Shown here: positions 47,760 to 59,546 of the stretch, in pieces
Layout of the letters: every line of letters starts with the position of its first letter
How positions within the stretch are numbered: position 1 is the first letter of the stretch
Origin: Panaeolus papilionaceus
Lineage: Eukaryota > Basidiomycota > Agaricomycetes > Agaricales
Length of the DNA stretch: 64,000 nucleotides
Assembly (NCBI GenBank): GCA_015501605.1
Contig: JADNRZ010000009.1
Coordinates: 1,860,001 to 1,924,000 of the forward strand
Direction of reading: 5' to 3'
Made by a program: the position numbers and the translations under genes
The notes under the pieces: model-generated
Database searches by the model: none
Told to the model about the DNA's origin: nothing
Seen by the model: only the letters and a program-made list of their open reading frames with translations

Positions 47760-48991
47760 TCCCTATTCTACCTCTATTCCCTCTTCTGATAACTCATGCT
47801 CGTCACGCTACTCACACCTCATTTGTTCATTATTACTCATTCATCCTGGCCACTTCTTTCTCTTCTTTCTCTCTTTTCTGGTTACCCTGCTCTGTTTCTG
47901 TTTAAATATCTGCTCATAGAATGCCCCATGCGGACACTAGCCATATGACCCCCCTTACTTGACTTGATTCGTTCACTCACTCACTCACTCACGCATTTCC
48001 TTCTTATCCCCCCTCCCATTCACGCTCACTCGAAATTGAACTCCATGTTTACGTGCACCCCATTCCATTCCATCGCCAATCATTCAATCCAATCCAATGT
48101 GTTTTCTGTCTGTCTGCCTGTTTATCTATCTCTCTATTTCCCCAATTCTCGATCCCCATCCCCATCCCACTCTCTAATCGTCATTGAATCATGATTAACC
48201 CTTGTCATCGCTATATATTTTTCTCATTATTTCCAATCAATCCAATATCCAATATTCACCCTAGGGTCCTTCCTAGCGACTGAGTGTGCGCATAAGTCCG
48301 CTTGGTATAGGATGTAGGAATGTGTCTTATTCTTTCTTGTTCCCTGTGTATGTGTAAACCTCGCATTTCCCCCTTTCTATTTTTCTACTACGTTTTACGC
48401 CTTACTTACTCGTCGTTGCATCTTCTATTCTTGATTAACTTTAACCCTTTTTTCGTTGCTTGTCCTCTTCTATTGCTACGTTGATACTTAAGTGAATTAC
48501 GTGCTTCCCTTACTTATCTGTATGAGTTAGTGGTGTCTTTTTTATGCATTTTCACCTTTTTCTTTGATTTTGCTCGTGTTCTGTATGTGAATTCTAGCCC
48601 TGGGTTTGTGCGTTGATTGCTAGACTGGTGACCAGTCTAGTTGATTGCTTTGTTTTTGAGTCTAGGCTCAGTGTTGTTGTACGTGATATTGTCCCGAGAT
48701 TTTGGTTTGTATCCGTCAATGGTTTGCTCTTCATAGATATATCTTTTTGCTTATTCCCCCTGCAGGTCTTCGTTTATTGTATTTCTCTGCACAGGTTCTC
48801 AGGTAGTGAATCTGTTGTCCTGCTTTCCACATTTTGCTGTCAAGTTGTTGTCAAAAGTAGTCTCGGTATTAGTACTTCCTAGGATATCACATCTGTGTAT
48901 CGAAGCACTGGTTCAATTTGATTGTCTCCTTGTAAAAATGACTTGGAAATATCCATTGTATTGGGCGAAAATATTGAAAAAACACATGATC
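47760..48991. other. Convergent intergenic region, pyrimidine-rich
   Basis: 1.2 kb between MPS1 and a convergent F-box gene. It is strongly C/T-rich with short simple repeats (TCACTCACTCACTCACTCAC near 47973; ATTCCATTCC near 48060). A perfect 21-bp hairpin flanked by 8-bp direct repeats lies at 48613-48648. No gene seen. Confidence 0.5.
48613..48648. repeat. Short perfect hairpin flanked by 8-bp direct repeats
   Basis: CTAGACTGGT-G-ACCAGTCTAG (48620-48640) has perfect 10-bp arms around one base. TTGATTGC occurs on both sides at 48613-48620 and 48641-48648. It could be a transposon footprint or an RNA hairpin. Confidence 0.6.
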
Positions 48992-50534
48992 TTACAGAGA
49001 GAGATAACTAGTGGAAACCTGATATTCAAAGTTGATATCAGGACAGGAAATCACTTTTTCCAGAGGCTCCGACAAAATGCTGTCGAGAATTTTTTGATCA
49101 ACCTCGTAGTTTTCATATGGGAATAAAGTGTGCCACCCGAGATAGTAATGAACGCATAAACGCTGGAAGCAAGGAAAGTCCCTTTTATCGTCCACTATAG
49201 TACTCCCCAGTCTACTCCATCCTCGATGGTGCGATTGTGCCCTTTTCAGTGAATCTTGTGGAGAATCTGAATCAGACATATATGCACCGAGCACAACCTC
49301 TAGTGACTTGAGCACGTTCTTTCGTTTGCCTGCAGCCAACATATCGTTCAGTCCCAAAAGGAATTGGTCGACGGTGTACGACTCGTGGAGGTGCAATGTG
49401 ACAACAACATGCACGAGAGTGGCCCATGAGGGGTTCACGAGTGCCTGTATTTCGTACCAATGAGATTCCCGAAAGTCACCGTGGCCTTCACCTGTAGTTG
49501 ATACAATTGTCAGCAACTCTGTCTATGAGAAAGATAAACGTACTGATGATTGTCAAATTTTCTAATGCAGGGAAGGTATTGGAAATCGCATTGGAGCCCA
49601 CGGACGTTGTTTGACCAGATGGTACGTGTCCCCCGAGCACACGAGGTTCCGAGTCCCTACGCAGGATTCGCAGAGTACTCCAGTCACTCCAATCGCGGAT
49701 GAATAAAGAGGTAAGATGTGGGAAGGAGATCGAGTGGGGGTACCAGTCGTCGTTTTCTCTTGATAGCGCTATAAGGGCAAGATGCTCGAGGTGGGGATGG
49801 ATAATGGCGAATAACGGCCACAGGACATTGTCTAGTAGCATGGTCTTCGCCTTCAATGACTTGAGCTTCGATTTGCAAGCCTGTGCAGCACGAGATGACA
49901 AACCGGGATTTAAATCCAAAAAGAAACACTTGTCGAGTTGCAGTTGCTCCAAGTTCGGAGAGGATATGATCGGCAACACGGGCAGATCGCCTACCCCCCA
50001 AATACACAGACTGGTGAGATTCCTGCAGGAAACGTAATAGTCGAACGTCACCCGCCACCCCAAACAACGAAACCCTGCTTCTTCGTAGCAGTGCCAAGCA
50101 GTGCAGAAGATTTCGAGATGTCGAACGTTTGGCATTCTGCGGAGACAGGATAAGAATTCGTCACGACGCTCCCAAGTCACGATGTCCATCGAATCTTCCG
50201 AATCCGACTCGAAATCGTTATGGCCCAGCGTGCGTACCATGGAACCAATGCTGGGTTCGGTCTGGATCAGTCGGTCCAGTCTTTGTACTTCGTGTAAGCT
50301 TTCCCGACTGGTGTTCCCGAGCTGTATCTCTCGATAGATATACGAGCGACATAAGTAGAGCCAAGATTTGCAGACTAGGCGGCAACTGTACAAGGTCCGC
50401 ATGGCAATCGAGGGCGAACATCTGATATAGTAGGTCATACCAAAGGTCAGATGATGAAGTATGAGATCAACAACATCCAAAGGCACTGCATATGTGGCTC
50501 TTCTTTTAGTGACATTGAAAGATATGGATGGCAT
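48992..50534 (-). CDS. F-box protein of the FDW-domain family (copy 3, divergent)
   Basis: The start chosen is the ATG at 50534 (MPSISFNVTKRRATY), which places the F-box (VPLDVVDLILHHL, LYSCRLVCKSWLYLCRSYIY) near the N terminus as in relatives. The open frame continues upstream to 50882 through low-complexity Ser-rich sequence that overlaps a CTCGAG repeat, so I treat that part as noncoding. Middle: LRRMPNVRHLEIF, YYVSCRNLTSLCIWGVGDLP, SPNLEQLQLDKC. A phase-1 intron precedes the C-terminal exon with WYEIQALVNPSWATLVHV, which lacks the FDW motif, and SCPDINFEYQVSTSYLSL. Probable SCF receptor; more divergent than the other copies. Confidence 0.75.
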
Positions 50535-51525
50535 TGTTGAAAGTGAACTTGTGGGTCCTTGTAGGTCCGTACTGGGTGAAGAACTGTGAAGAAGGGAAGC
50601 CAACTCGGGGAAATCAACTACATACAAGGGTAAACAAAGCCCCTGCCGATTAGTGATGCCGCGAGCTGAACTCGAGCTAGCTCGAGCGACCGAATTAGGA
50701 TCGCTCGACCAACTCGAGCTGTCACTCGCTCGCTCGAACTCGAGGCTCATCAAAATGTTCATCCTAATCGAGATGTTCGGCACAGCGGCATCGACTCCCT
50801 GAAGGCCTGAGCCTCTCTCCAAGTGTGTACTGTGCAGCGAACTTGGGACACACATATGATACCAGAGAATACCTGGAGTCATCTAATAGGACTATGTGTC
50901 TCAATTAAATAGGGAATAGTATTAACTAATTACTATGATCTACCCCATCCACGATAGGATTCATCTATATACACTGTTAGTGACAGATAGCCAGGACTCA
51001 GAATTCACAGCGTCGGCAAAGAAAAGACACTGTTGACTGCATCAAACCACTCTTCTATATTAGGATCGAGCTAGCTCGAGCTGCTCGAGCTCGAGTTTCC
51101 TTTTATATCCAAACGTCAAGCTCGAGCCCTACTGCCGATGCACCTGTGACCTGATTCGCGGCAACGCCGCTACAACATTGTAATTTTATGGACCGACTCC
51201 TTGCTCAATTTATTTAACTGGCTCTCGATATGCATGATCCATTCAAGTTTCAACTGACAGTGAAAGTCCCTGTTCGATATCTAACTGGTTTCGAATACCA
51301 AGTATGTATGTAGAGTACGGTCGTCGTGCTGAAATTCTTTTTTGAGTTACACATATTTTCCGTCAAAGGATTGGCCGCTGCAGAAAGCCGGCGCCCTTGG
51401 TGAGTGGCCTAATTGCAAGAAGAGAAGTGGCGGACCGATGTCAGGGTCAGTGATTGTGGGAAGGCTGGTTTGAAGTGTCGAAAAAAAGTGATCGATTCAA
51501 GTCTTGATCTTAACTCGCAACCACA
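50535..51525. repeat. Intergenic region with two clusters of CTCGAG palindromes
   Basis: Divergent spacer between two F-box genes. It contains GCTCGAG-rich clusters at about 50660-50745 (including CTCGAGCTAGCTCGAG) and 51060-51135 (GAGCTAGCTCGAGCTGCTCG and CTCGAGCC). Both share the word TTAGGATCG and lie roughly 400 bases apart; related sequence occurs at 33040-33112. This looks like a dispersed repeat, perhaps a decayed MITE. Both promoters must also lie here. Confidence 0.5.
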
Positions 51526-53025
51526 ATGACATCCACAACTTCGACCAACACTCAAACAGAGACTATAATGCCTCCAGACGTTCTGGGACTTATTTTCAAC
51601 AATCTCATCTCAGAATGTCCCATTTCTGGGAAAGACATGCGCCATTTGCGAGCATGCTGCCTGGTCAGCAAGTCTTGGGTCCATTTGTGTCGTTCACGCC
51701 TCTTTCGAGACGTTGAAGTTGGTATATGGAAGGTAAACGCAGGGAGACGGAAACGATTGGCCCAGATAGTCGAGAACCAACCCGCTATCGGTAATTTCAT
51801 ACGCAAAATCAGCTACACTGGACCTTATGGCTATGACGAAGAGTCTGAGGGTCGCGATAAATGTTTATTCTCCCTACTCAGACTTCCAAACGTTCAGGAG
51901 CTCGCCATCTCCAGTTTTGACGATCAAAACTACCAAAAAGCAGGCGTGCACTATTTCGGATGGCGCGCACTACTGGACCACAACTTGTCCTCCGGCACAC
52001 TCACGAAAGTTTCAATAGATGGTGTAAACAATCTACCCTTGTTACGAATCATATCCTCTCAGAATTTGGAGGAGGTGAAGCTTTCCAGGTGTTCCATATC
52101 AGATTTAAAGGCAACCCAGTCTCGGTCTTTCATTCAGGAATCTAAATCCAGCCTGACGTCCTTCGAAGCGTGTAACTTGAATGTCAGAGACTTGTGGTGG
52201 CCGTTGCTGGCTGTTGCCTGTCCTCGGCTCAGATTTATCAACCTCTCGACACCAATGACCCAAGAAGAGGATATCAGCTTCAAACCCCAGCTCAATTACC
52301 CCACCCCATTTTGGAATGTCACCTCCTTATCTGTCACCGGCATTGATTGCTGTCGACATCTCCAAGAAGCCAGCCAGCCAATGTTTCCGGTGCTTACAAC
52401 ACTGAGTCTTCAATCACCCTTTTTGAAACCACATATGTCTACGAATGGTTTTCCTTCTTTCCGTGGGTTACAAAAATTGAAGTTTAACGGTATGTTTTTC
52501 TGCGCTTTTACTAGCAAATGACACTCCTAGGCGATAACATCATACTTTCTAGTGTCCCCAGATGAAGAAGACCAAGTCACATTCGAAAACTTCGACTGGG
52601 ACATCCTTGGGGGTCTCGTTAACCGTTCAGTGGAGACTTTGACGCATTTGCGGCTCAGTGCCTCTCTCCCAGGCTCCGTTCATTACCTCCTCGCAAGACT
52701 GGATATCATTTTGTCGGCTGTCAAGCGCAAGAATATCCTTCGCTCTATCGAGCTGGCCGTCGACGATTGTGCGTCAACTTTGGACAATGCATTGACGTCG
52801 CATGAACAATGGAAGCAGTTGGGGGATACTTTGGTCGCTGACCGGATGGACTTTCGCTATCTCCGCCATGTGCATATCACATTTTTCATTGCCTGTGAAC
52901 TCGGTGACGAGAGAGAGGAGATGGAACCAGAAGATAGAGACGGAATTTTGACGAATCCACTGGGAAGATTAATAGCTTGCCCTGATATCAATTTCGAATA
53001 TTGTGTTCATGTAGACTACATCTGA
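51526..53025 (+). CDS. F-box protein of the FDW-domain family (copy 4)
   Basis: ATG at 51526 (MTSTTSTNTQTETIM). F-box PPDVLGLIFNNLIS with LRACCLVSKSWVHLCRSRLF, then QPAIGNFIRKISYTGPYGYD and RLPNVQELAIS. It is closest to the gene at 29206 (shared MTST start and Tyr-Thr-Gly segment), although that copy is over 20 kb away on the other strand. A phase-1 intron follows LQKLKFNG; the C-terminal exon carries FENFDWDILGGLVNRSVETL, LPGSVHYLLARLDIIL and ACPDINFEYCVHVDYI. The last codons and stop are also found about 2.1 kb downstream at the start of the next duplication unit. About 480 residues. Confidence 0.83.
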
Positions 53026-53244
53026 TTCTCAACAGATAGCTGTATAGTTCTCGGGACTTTGGGAGTAAGGTAGTCTCTGGTAGTCTCTGGTACTTGGTGA
53101 GGCCCTTGTCACTTGCCCGGACCTATCTAGCCCCCTTATAGACGCGCGGGAAGTGGAACCAGGTTTCAACCAGCGATGACGTGAGAACTGGAAGTTTAGC
53201 AGGCTCAGCGAGAGCCACATAACTTCTTTTGAGCCACTCCCACT

Positions 53245-54560
53245 ATGATCTCGCTTCACGGAGGCAGCTTCTCTGTAGCTCGTTCCAAAATCCCAGTCGA
53301 ACTTGTTCATCTCATCATTGAAAATCTAGCAGTGGACAACGAAGACTTCAGAGCAGATCTCAAATCATGTTCCCTCGTAACCAAGTCATGGGTGCCAATT
53401 TGCCGCTCTTACCTCTTCAAAGAGGTCGAAATTGGACCAATCTATACTTTGCAGAAGAGACAATTCCTGGTATCTATTCTGCAGAAAGAACCTCACATAG
53501 CTGATTTCGTCAAGGAGATCAAGTTTAGCTCTTTTTTATCTGGTGATAACACTAGCAATTTGAATCACGAGTTAAATCGCGACAAATCCCTATTTACTCT
53601 TCTGCAACTACCCAACGTGCACACTTTATCTATCGACGTCAACCGTGTTGAACAAAAGTATTCAAACCACACAAACGACTCCGAATGGTGTTCAGTTTTG
53701 GACCGATATCTTTCAACCAACCAGCTCACAACAATTTTTCTGATCGGCCTCCGCAACCTCGACATTCTATCCATCCTTTCATCACAACAACTGACAACCT
53801 TGCAAATCACTGATTGTGAGGTTGTGAGTATATTGTCTTCGCTATCATCTCTATTCGAAAAACAACCCTCCTTCCAACTGAAGAGGCTGATCGCATATGA
53901 TGTCAGTAATCTTTGTATGCCATTGCTCGCCCTTTGCCCGCATCTGGAAACTATGCATCTCGAGTCGGTTCGTTGTACGAACCTCGATCGTGACTTCGAT
54001 GTGCCTTTCGTCCCAACTTTTTCAAGTCTCACCACGTTGACTATGGGGCGGGTATACAATTGGGAGTCTCCTTTCACCAGTCAACTCCTCTTTCCAGTGA
54101 TCAAATCCGCGGAACTGCGTCAACCGTCTAACACATTGAAGCTTCCTCAAATGTGTACCTTGCAATCCTTGCAACTCGACTGTACGTTATTTTTCTGTCT
54201 CTCATCGTAAATGTTGCTTACGTGGAGAGTTAATAGTTAATAGTCGATGAAAGTGAAGATACATTCGACTGGAATGTGCTCTCCAAGCTGGTGAACGACT
54301 CTGTTCGTCATCTGATGCACATAAAACTTGAGATTCAAGCCGAAGCTGACGCTGAATCTATCCTGGAAAATCTTCAAGAAGTCTTGTCAGGAATAAAAGG
54401 TCGCAATATCATTCAATCTCTTTCGATTTCCCTTCGCGAATGGCTAGGTGACGTAGGAGATTGGTGGGAAACGTCACACGACGCATGGCAAAGATTCGGA
54501 GACAGCCTAGTCAATCGAGATGACTACCCATGCCTCAGAGAACGTCGTTCGACCTTGTAA
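53245..54560 (+). CDS. F-box protein of the FDW-domain family (copy 5), frameshifted near the 3' end
   Basis: Exon 1 53245-54181, exon 2 from 54244. ATG at 53245 (MISLHGGSFSVARSKI). F-box IPVELVHLIIENLAV with DLKSCSLVTKSWVPICRSYL; then QLPNVHTLSIDV and LSTNQLTTIFLIGLRNL. The C-terminal exon has TFDWNVLSKLVNDSVRHLMH. Compared with the tandem copy at 55343 one A is missing at about 54540 (GAGAA for GAGAAA), so the frame ends in ERRSTL at 54560. The lost tail is still recognisable in another frame up to 54712 (FDLVIACADGSSEVL). Either a truncated protein or an early pseudogene. Confidence 0.75.
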
Positions 54561-55342
54561 TTGCATGTGCTGACGGAAGCTCTGAGGTTTTGTCCACTGT
54601 TCTTACAGAAAAAGGATGCCCAAATTTCAGGAGTGTTTTGGAAGGACCATTGAAGGGGTTGACGGCGCGGACGGATATTGCGGTTCAATTGGAGGTTGAT
54701 ATTGATTTGTGACGAAACTAAAAGAGAAGAAAAGGCAAATGGGAATTCCTTTATACATCGAGTTCTCTAAAGGCAGTTGCGGGATTTACTGATATGAAAA
54801 ATGAATTTAGCTGTTGAAAATGTTCCAGCAAACGACTCAAACCCTACTTTTCGTCTTCTGTGGCTACTAACCTTCTTCATCCACTTTTCCTCTGTAAATA
54901 TGCGTGGTAGCTTTCTTGCACGATCCGTCGAGTGTAACCGTATTAGTATCCTTTCTGAAATGACTTCGTAAATGATACAACTGCGTTCACTGTACAGGGT
55001 CTGATGGCGAAATCAGTATCGCTCTCCTAGATTCTACTTATGTTTTCTTGTCAGCATGATGACTTGGAAGTTCAGTCGCCACTGCAACTCATTTCTAGTT
55101 TATATAGACTACGTCTGATTCTCAAAAGATAACTGTATAGTTCTCAGTACATTGGGAGTAATGTAGTCTATTGTAGTCTCTGGTACATATTTGGTGAACC
55201 CTTGCCACTTGCCCCGACCGATCTCGCCCCCTTTAACATGCGCGGGAAGTGGAACCACCAAGGACGTGAGAATTGAAATTTAGCAGGCTTGGCAGAAGTT
55301 GGGCGGAAGCCACACATAACTTTGATTTAAGCCACTCTCACT

Positions 55343-56808
55343 ATGATCTCGCTTCACGAAGGCAGTTCCTCTGTGCCTCGTTCCGAAGTCCCAACTGAAC
55401 TCGTTCATCTCATTATTGAAAATCTAGTAGTTGACAATGAAGACTTCAGAGCAGATCTCAAATCATGTTCCCTCGTAACCAAGCCATGGGTGCCAATTTG
55501 CCGCTCTTACCTCTTCAAAGAGGTCGAGATTGGACCAATCTATACATTGCAGAAGAGACAATTCCTGGTGTCGATTCTTCAAAAAGAACCTCGCCTATCT
55601 AATTTCATCCGGAAGATCACATTTACCTCGTCTTCCGGTGAGCACACTGGCAATTGGGCTGACAAGTCGAACTGTGACAAATCCCTACTTGCTCTGCTGC
55701 AGCTACCCAATGTGCGTAATTTATCCATCAAATTCAGCGGTGGTCGGAATTTTGCAACCTACATGAGCGACGTCCAACACTTCGAATGGTGTTCGGTTAT
55801 GGACCGATACCTTTCAACCAACCAGCTCACAACAATTTCTCTGATCGGCCTCAACAACATCGACATTTTATCCATCCTTTCATCACAACAACTGACAACC
55901 TTGCAAATCACTAATTGTGAGGTTGTGAGTATATTATCTTCGCTACCATCTCTGTTCGCAAAACAGCCCTCCTTTCAACTGAAGAGCCTGAAAGCACGGT
56001 CTGTCAGGAACCTTTGTATGCCCTTGCTTGCGCTTTGCCCACACCTGGAAGCTATGCATCTCGAGTCGCTTCGCTTTGCGAAGCTCGATCATGACTTCGA
56101 TGTACCCTTTGTCACCACTTTCCCAAGCCTCACCACATTGAATGTGGGGTGGGTATTTGATTGGGAGTACCCTTCAACCAGGCAACCTTTCTTTCCAAAT
56201 ATCAAATCCCTCGAACTCCATTACCCGTTTGACGCGTCGACGCTTCCTCAAATGTGCACCTTGCAAAGCTTGCAACTCGAATGTATGTTATTTTTCTGTC
56301 TCTCATCGCGAAATGATGCTTACCTGGAGGGTTATTAGTCGATGAAAATGAAGATACACTCGACTGGGATGTGTTCTCCAAGCTTGTGAACGACTCTGTT
56401 CGTCATCTGACACACATACAACTTGCGATTGAAGCTGAAGCTGACGCTGGAAGTATCCTGGAAAGTCTTCAAGAAGCTTTATCAGCAATAAAAGGTCGCA
56501 ATATCATTCAATCTCTTTCGATTTTCCTTCGCGAATGGTCATGTGACCTAGGAGATTGGTGGGAAACGTCACACGACGCATGGCAAAGATTCGGAGACAG
56601 CCTAGGCAATCGAGATGACTACCCATACCTCAGAGAAACGTCATTCGACCTTGTAATTGCTTGTGCTGACGGAAGCTCTGAGATTTTGTCCACTGTTCTT
56701 GAAGAAAAAGGATGCCCCAATTTCAGGAGTGTTTTGGAAGGACCATTGCAGGGATTGATGGAGCGGACGGATATCGCGGTTCGGTTGGAGGTTGATATTG
56801 AGTTTTGA
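55343..56808 (+). CDS. F-box protein of the FDW-domain family (copy 6)
   Basis: Intact tandem copy of the gene at 53245. Exon 1 55343-56282, exon 2 56339-56808. ATG at 55343 (MISLHEGSSSVPRSEV). F-box VPTELVHLIIENLVV with DLKSCSLVTKPWVPICRSYL, LQKEPRLSNFIRKITF, QLPNVRNLSIKFSG, LSTNQLTTISLIGLNNIDIL. Last exon: TFDWDVFSKLVNDSVRHLTH-like, then WWETSHDAWQRFGDSLGNRD, TSFDLVIACADGSSEILSTV and the end DIAVRLEVDIEF. About 470 residues. Likely SCF receptor. Confidence 0.84.
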
Positions 56809-57273
56809 CGAAACTACAAAAAAAAGGGGCAAGAGGATATTCCTCATGTGCCGAGTTATTCATACTAGCCAATTGTACGATTTACTGATATAAACAATGA
56901 TTTGGCTGTTGAAAATATTCCAGCGAACGGCTCGAACCCCACTTCTCGTCTTCTGTGGCTACTGACTTTCTTGATCCACTTCCATTTCTCCTCTCGAATT
57001 CCGTGTGGTAGCTTTCTTCCACAATTCGTTGCGTGTAACCGTATTTGTGTCGTCCTTTCTGAAATTACTTCGTGAACGATAATGCGGACACTGCACAGGA
57101 CCCGATGACGAACCGCTCTCCTATTTCTACTGCTTAATGTTTCCGAGTCAGCATCATGACCTACAAGTTCAGTCGGCACTGCAACTCATCTCTGGATCAC
57201 GATAGTGTGGGAAGATAAGGCTCAGCGCTGCAAAACAATTTGCAAAACGCCTCTGTCGCTCACCACAGCAACC

Positions 57274-58811
57274 ATGCTCCTGTCCTCACCAGACGGCTCC
57301 GTGAAAGATGTTTCAGTACCACTGGAGATATTTGGTCTCATACTGGACAATATTGCGCGAGACTCTGAAAGCTTCAGGACAGAGCTAAAATCATTCTGCC
57401 TTGTCTCCAAGTGTTGGGTAGCCGCATGTCGCTTGCGTCTTTTTGAAGAGGTTCAGGTTGGCTTACCAAAGGGAAACAAAACAGCGAGGACACGTCTGGC
57501 ACAATACCTTAAAGAAGACCCGACCATTGCCGCGTTTATCCGCCATATCAAGTACACCTTACCCAACGACATACTGAACGAAGAGGCTGAAAGTATCGAT
57601 GAGCACTTAACCGGTTTGCTCCAACTACCAAAAGTCCAATACCTCACCATTTCTTGCGTTCGAAAACGCTATCCAGCAGCTGGAACTCACCATTTTGGAT
57701 GGCGCTCGTTGTTGGATCATTACGTCCCTTTAGGACAACTCACCTCGATCTCCCTAACTGGCATCAGCAGTCTCCCTATCTTGCAATTTTTTTCGTCCGC
57801 TTTGTTAGAAAATCTCGAGCTTCGCGACTGTGCATTTGCGATGAAATCTAGGCCGACCACTCCTTCAGCACAAATTATAGCTACTGGGTTCAAGTTACTC
57901 AGCTTCAAAGCCCAAAACGTCAAGAACCTTTGGCTGCCCTTGCTTGCACTTTGCTCTCGCCTAGAAGACCTGGATATCGACAACCTTCTACTCGATACAC
58001 GAAATGCGAAGTCATTTTTCGACACCCACGCCCCCGTCACTTTTCCTCGTGTCACCGCCTTCTCTGTGTGTGGTATCCAAGGCTGGGAAACGTTACTGGA
58101 GACAGCACACAATTCGGCTGCCATCGTCTTCCCATCTACGAAAGCGCTGAAGATTCAAATATCTAATCCTGAACATGAGATTGGTGTCAGTGAGCTTTAT
58201 CCTCATATCCGTGGATTGGACAGGTTGGAAGTTGCGGGTATGTGATCTTTCCATTTCTCCCGATCCATGTGCAATATTGCTGACCCAACCGTGTATGTGA
58301 AGTTATCAGCAGGGCCTTTGAATTGGATTCCATCGACTTACACGCTCTCACCATGAACTCGCAAGCTTCCTTGGCACATGTATCACTATCGGTTCAACTA
58401 ACCTACGATCACTACATGTACAAAAGCCGCGATAGCATCTGCGGTTGGTTAACCTCCATCAAAGGCCACAACGCTCTCCAATCCCTCAAGATACAATACC
58501 ATATATGGGCCTCCACAGAGTACGTCTATGTAGGAGGGTTCGAGGAATTCAGTCCGTTTGGAGACGTGTTCGCCAAAAGCTCGGTGGACTTTCCTCTCCT
58601 CAAAGACGTGTTTGTGGGTATCACATTCGGCTGCCCTCCTGAGGAAGAAGACATCTGGAACAACCTTCCTCGTGACGAGTTCGACTACAGAAATATTCTG
58701 GAATATCCACTCAGAAAATTGGCTGAAGCACCGGGTATCACATTCAAGACCAATATCGTGGTCGAATTTGATCCCGAATGCCCGCCCGAGGTCTTGGAAG
58801 ATGCTATGTGA
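57274..58811 (+). CDS. F-box protein of the FDW-domain family (copy 7)
   Basis: ATG at 57274 (MLLSSPDGSVKDVS); the longer frame from 57205 starts at GTG and is rejected. F-box VPLEIFGLILDNIAR with LKSFCLVSKCWVAACRLRLF, IAAFIRHIKYTLPN, LLQLPKVQYLTIS, HFGWRSLLDHYVPLGQLTSI. A phase-1 intron after LDRLEVAG leads to AFELDSIDLHALTMNSQASL, NALQSLKIQYHIW, ILEYPLRKLAEAPGITFKT and an extended C terminus ECPPEVLEDAM. The FDW motif is changed to LDS. Its upstream flank is the end of the second tandem unit. About 495 residues. Confidence 0.82.
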
Positions 58812-59022
58812 TTCTGGTATCACTGTATTGTAACTAAGCATGACAAACCTATACAATGCCTTAACACGAATGTCGTATCAACGTCGATTCATGTCGTCCT
58901 CCTGTATCATCTTCTATGTCATCCCTGCACCCCGAAAGCATAAAACCGGGTCATCACAACGCTCAATCCACATCCAGTTCGTTCCCTACAAATCCTAACT
59001 ACATAGCACTACCCACCTGGAA

Positions 59023-59460
59023 ATGACCCCTCTCATCAGCGGCAGCACAGGCAAATCCGGCCTCGCACTCGCCAAACTCCTGCAAAAAGCCTCCCTCCCC
59101 CTCTTCACCTCCCGATCCGGTATTGCACCTGACCCATTCCCCGTCATTGCATTTAACTAGTCCGACCCCTCGACATTCCTCAATCTATTCGATTATATCA
59201 CCTCCATCTCCAACTCCAGCCACAAGTTACCACCCATCACCCGCACTTACCTCATCGGCCCGCCATCCTCGACCCTCTCCCCGTCGTACAACCCTTCATA
59301 GGACTTGACCTCTCCAAAGGTGTTAAGAAATTTGTTCTGTTAAGTGCCTCACTGGCTCCACCATGCGGCCACTTTGCTGGGAGCCCTAGACATTACCCTC
59401 TCATTTCGCTTGGACGGTTCAAGGGCAACTACGTCTTCATTTAAATTCCATGCGCGAGAA
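59023..59460 (+). pseudogene. NmrA-like NAD(P)-binding reductase, dead fragment
   Basis: The ATG at 59023 begins a Rossmann-type start resembling fungal NmrA/festuclavine dehydrogenase-like proteins (LISGSTGKSGLALAKLL, LFTSRSG). The expected Trp before DPSTF is replaced by a TAG stop (AFN-stop-SDPSTF). Further on, RTYLIGPPSS continues in one frame and QPFIGLDLSKGVKKFVLLSA in another, then it degrades. The 3' two thirds of the usual domain are absent. Confidence 0.7.
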
Positions 59461-59546
59461 TTGTGGGTTTCGGAATTGAAAGGTTGTAGTATTATTATGG
59501 AGGAATAAAGAATGAACTGAATTTAAAAAATAGGGGCATTGTTAGT

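Larger units (their letters stand above)
53010..57195. repeat. 2.1-kb tandem segmental duplication
   Basis: Two direct units, about 53010-55098 and 55099-57195, period 2,098 bases (start codon to start codon). Each contains the last codons of the preceding F-box gene (GACTAC.TCTGATTCTCA), a promoter region, one F-box gene and a shared 3' flank (for example GATTTACTGATAT.AA.AATGA and CTTCTGTGGCTACT). By eye similarity is high in coding parts and lower, with indels, in flanks. Confidence 0.85.

Noticed and set aside
47970..48000. TCAC tandem repeat as a possible microsatellite feature
   Set aside because: About five units only, within a generally pyrimidine-rich spacer; not worth a separate call.
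50535..50882. N-terminal extension of the F-box gene at 48992
   Set aside because: It runs through low-complexity Ser/Leu codons and the CTCGAG repeat; relatives start near the F-box.
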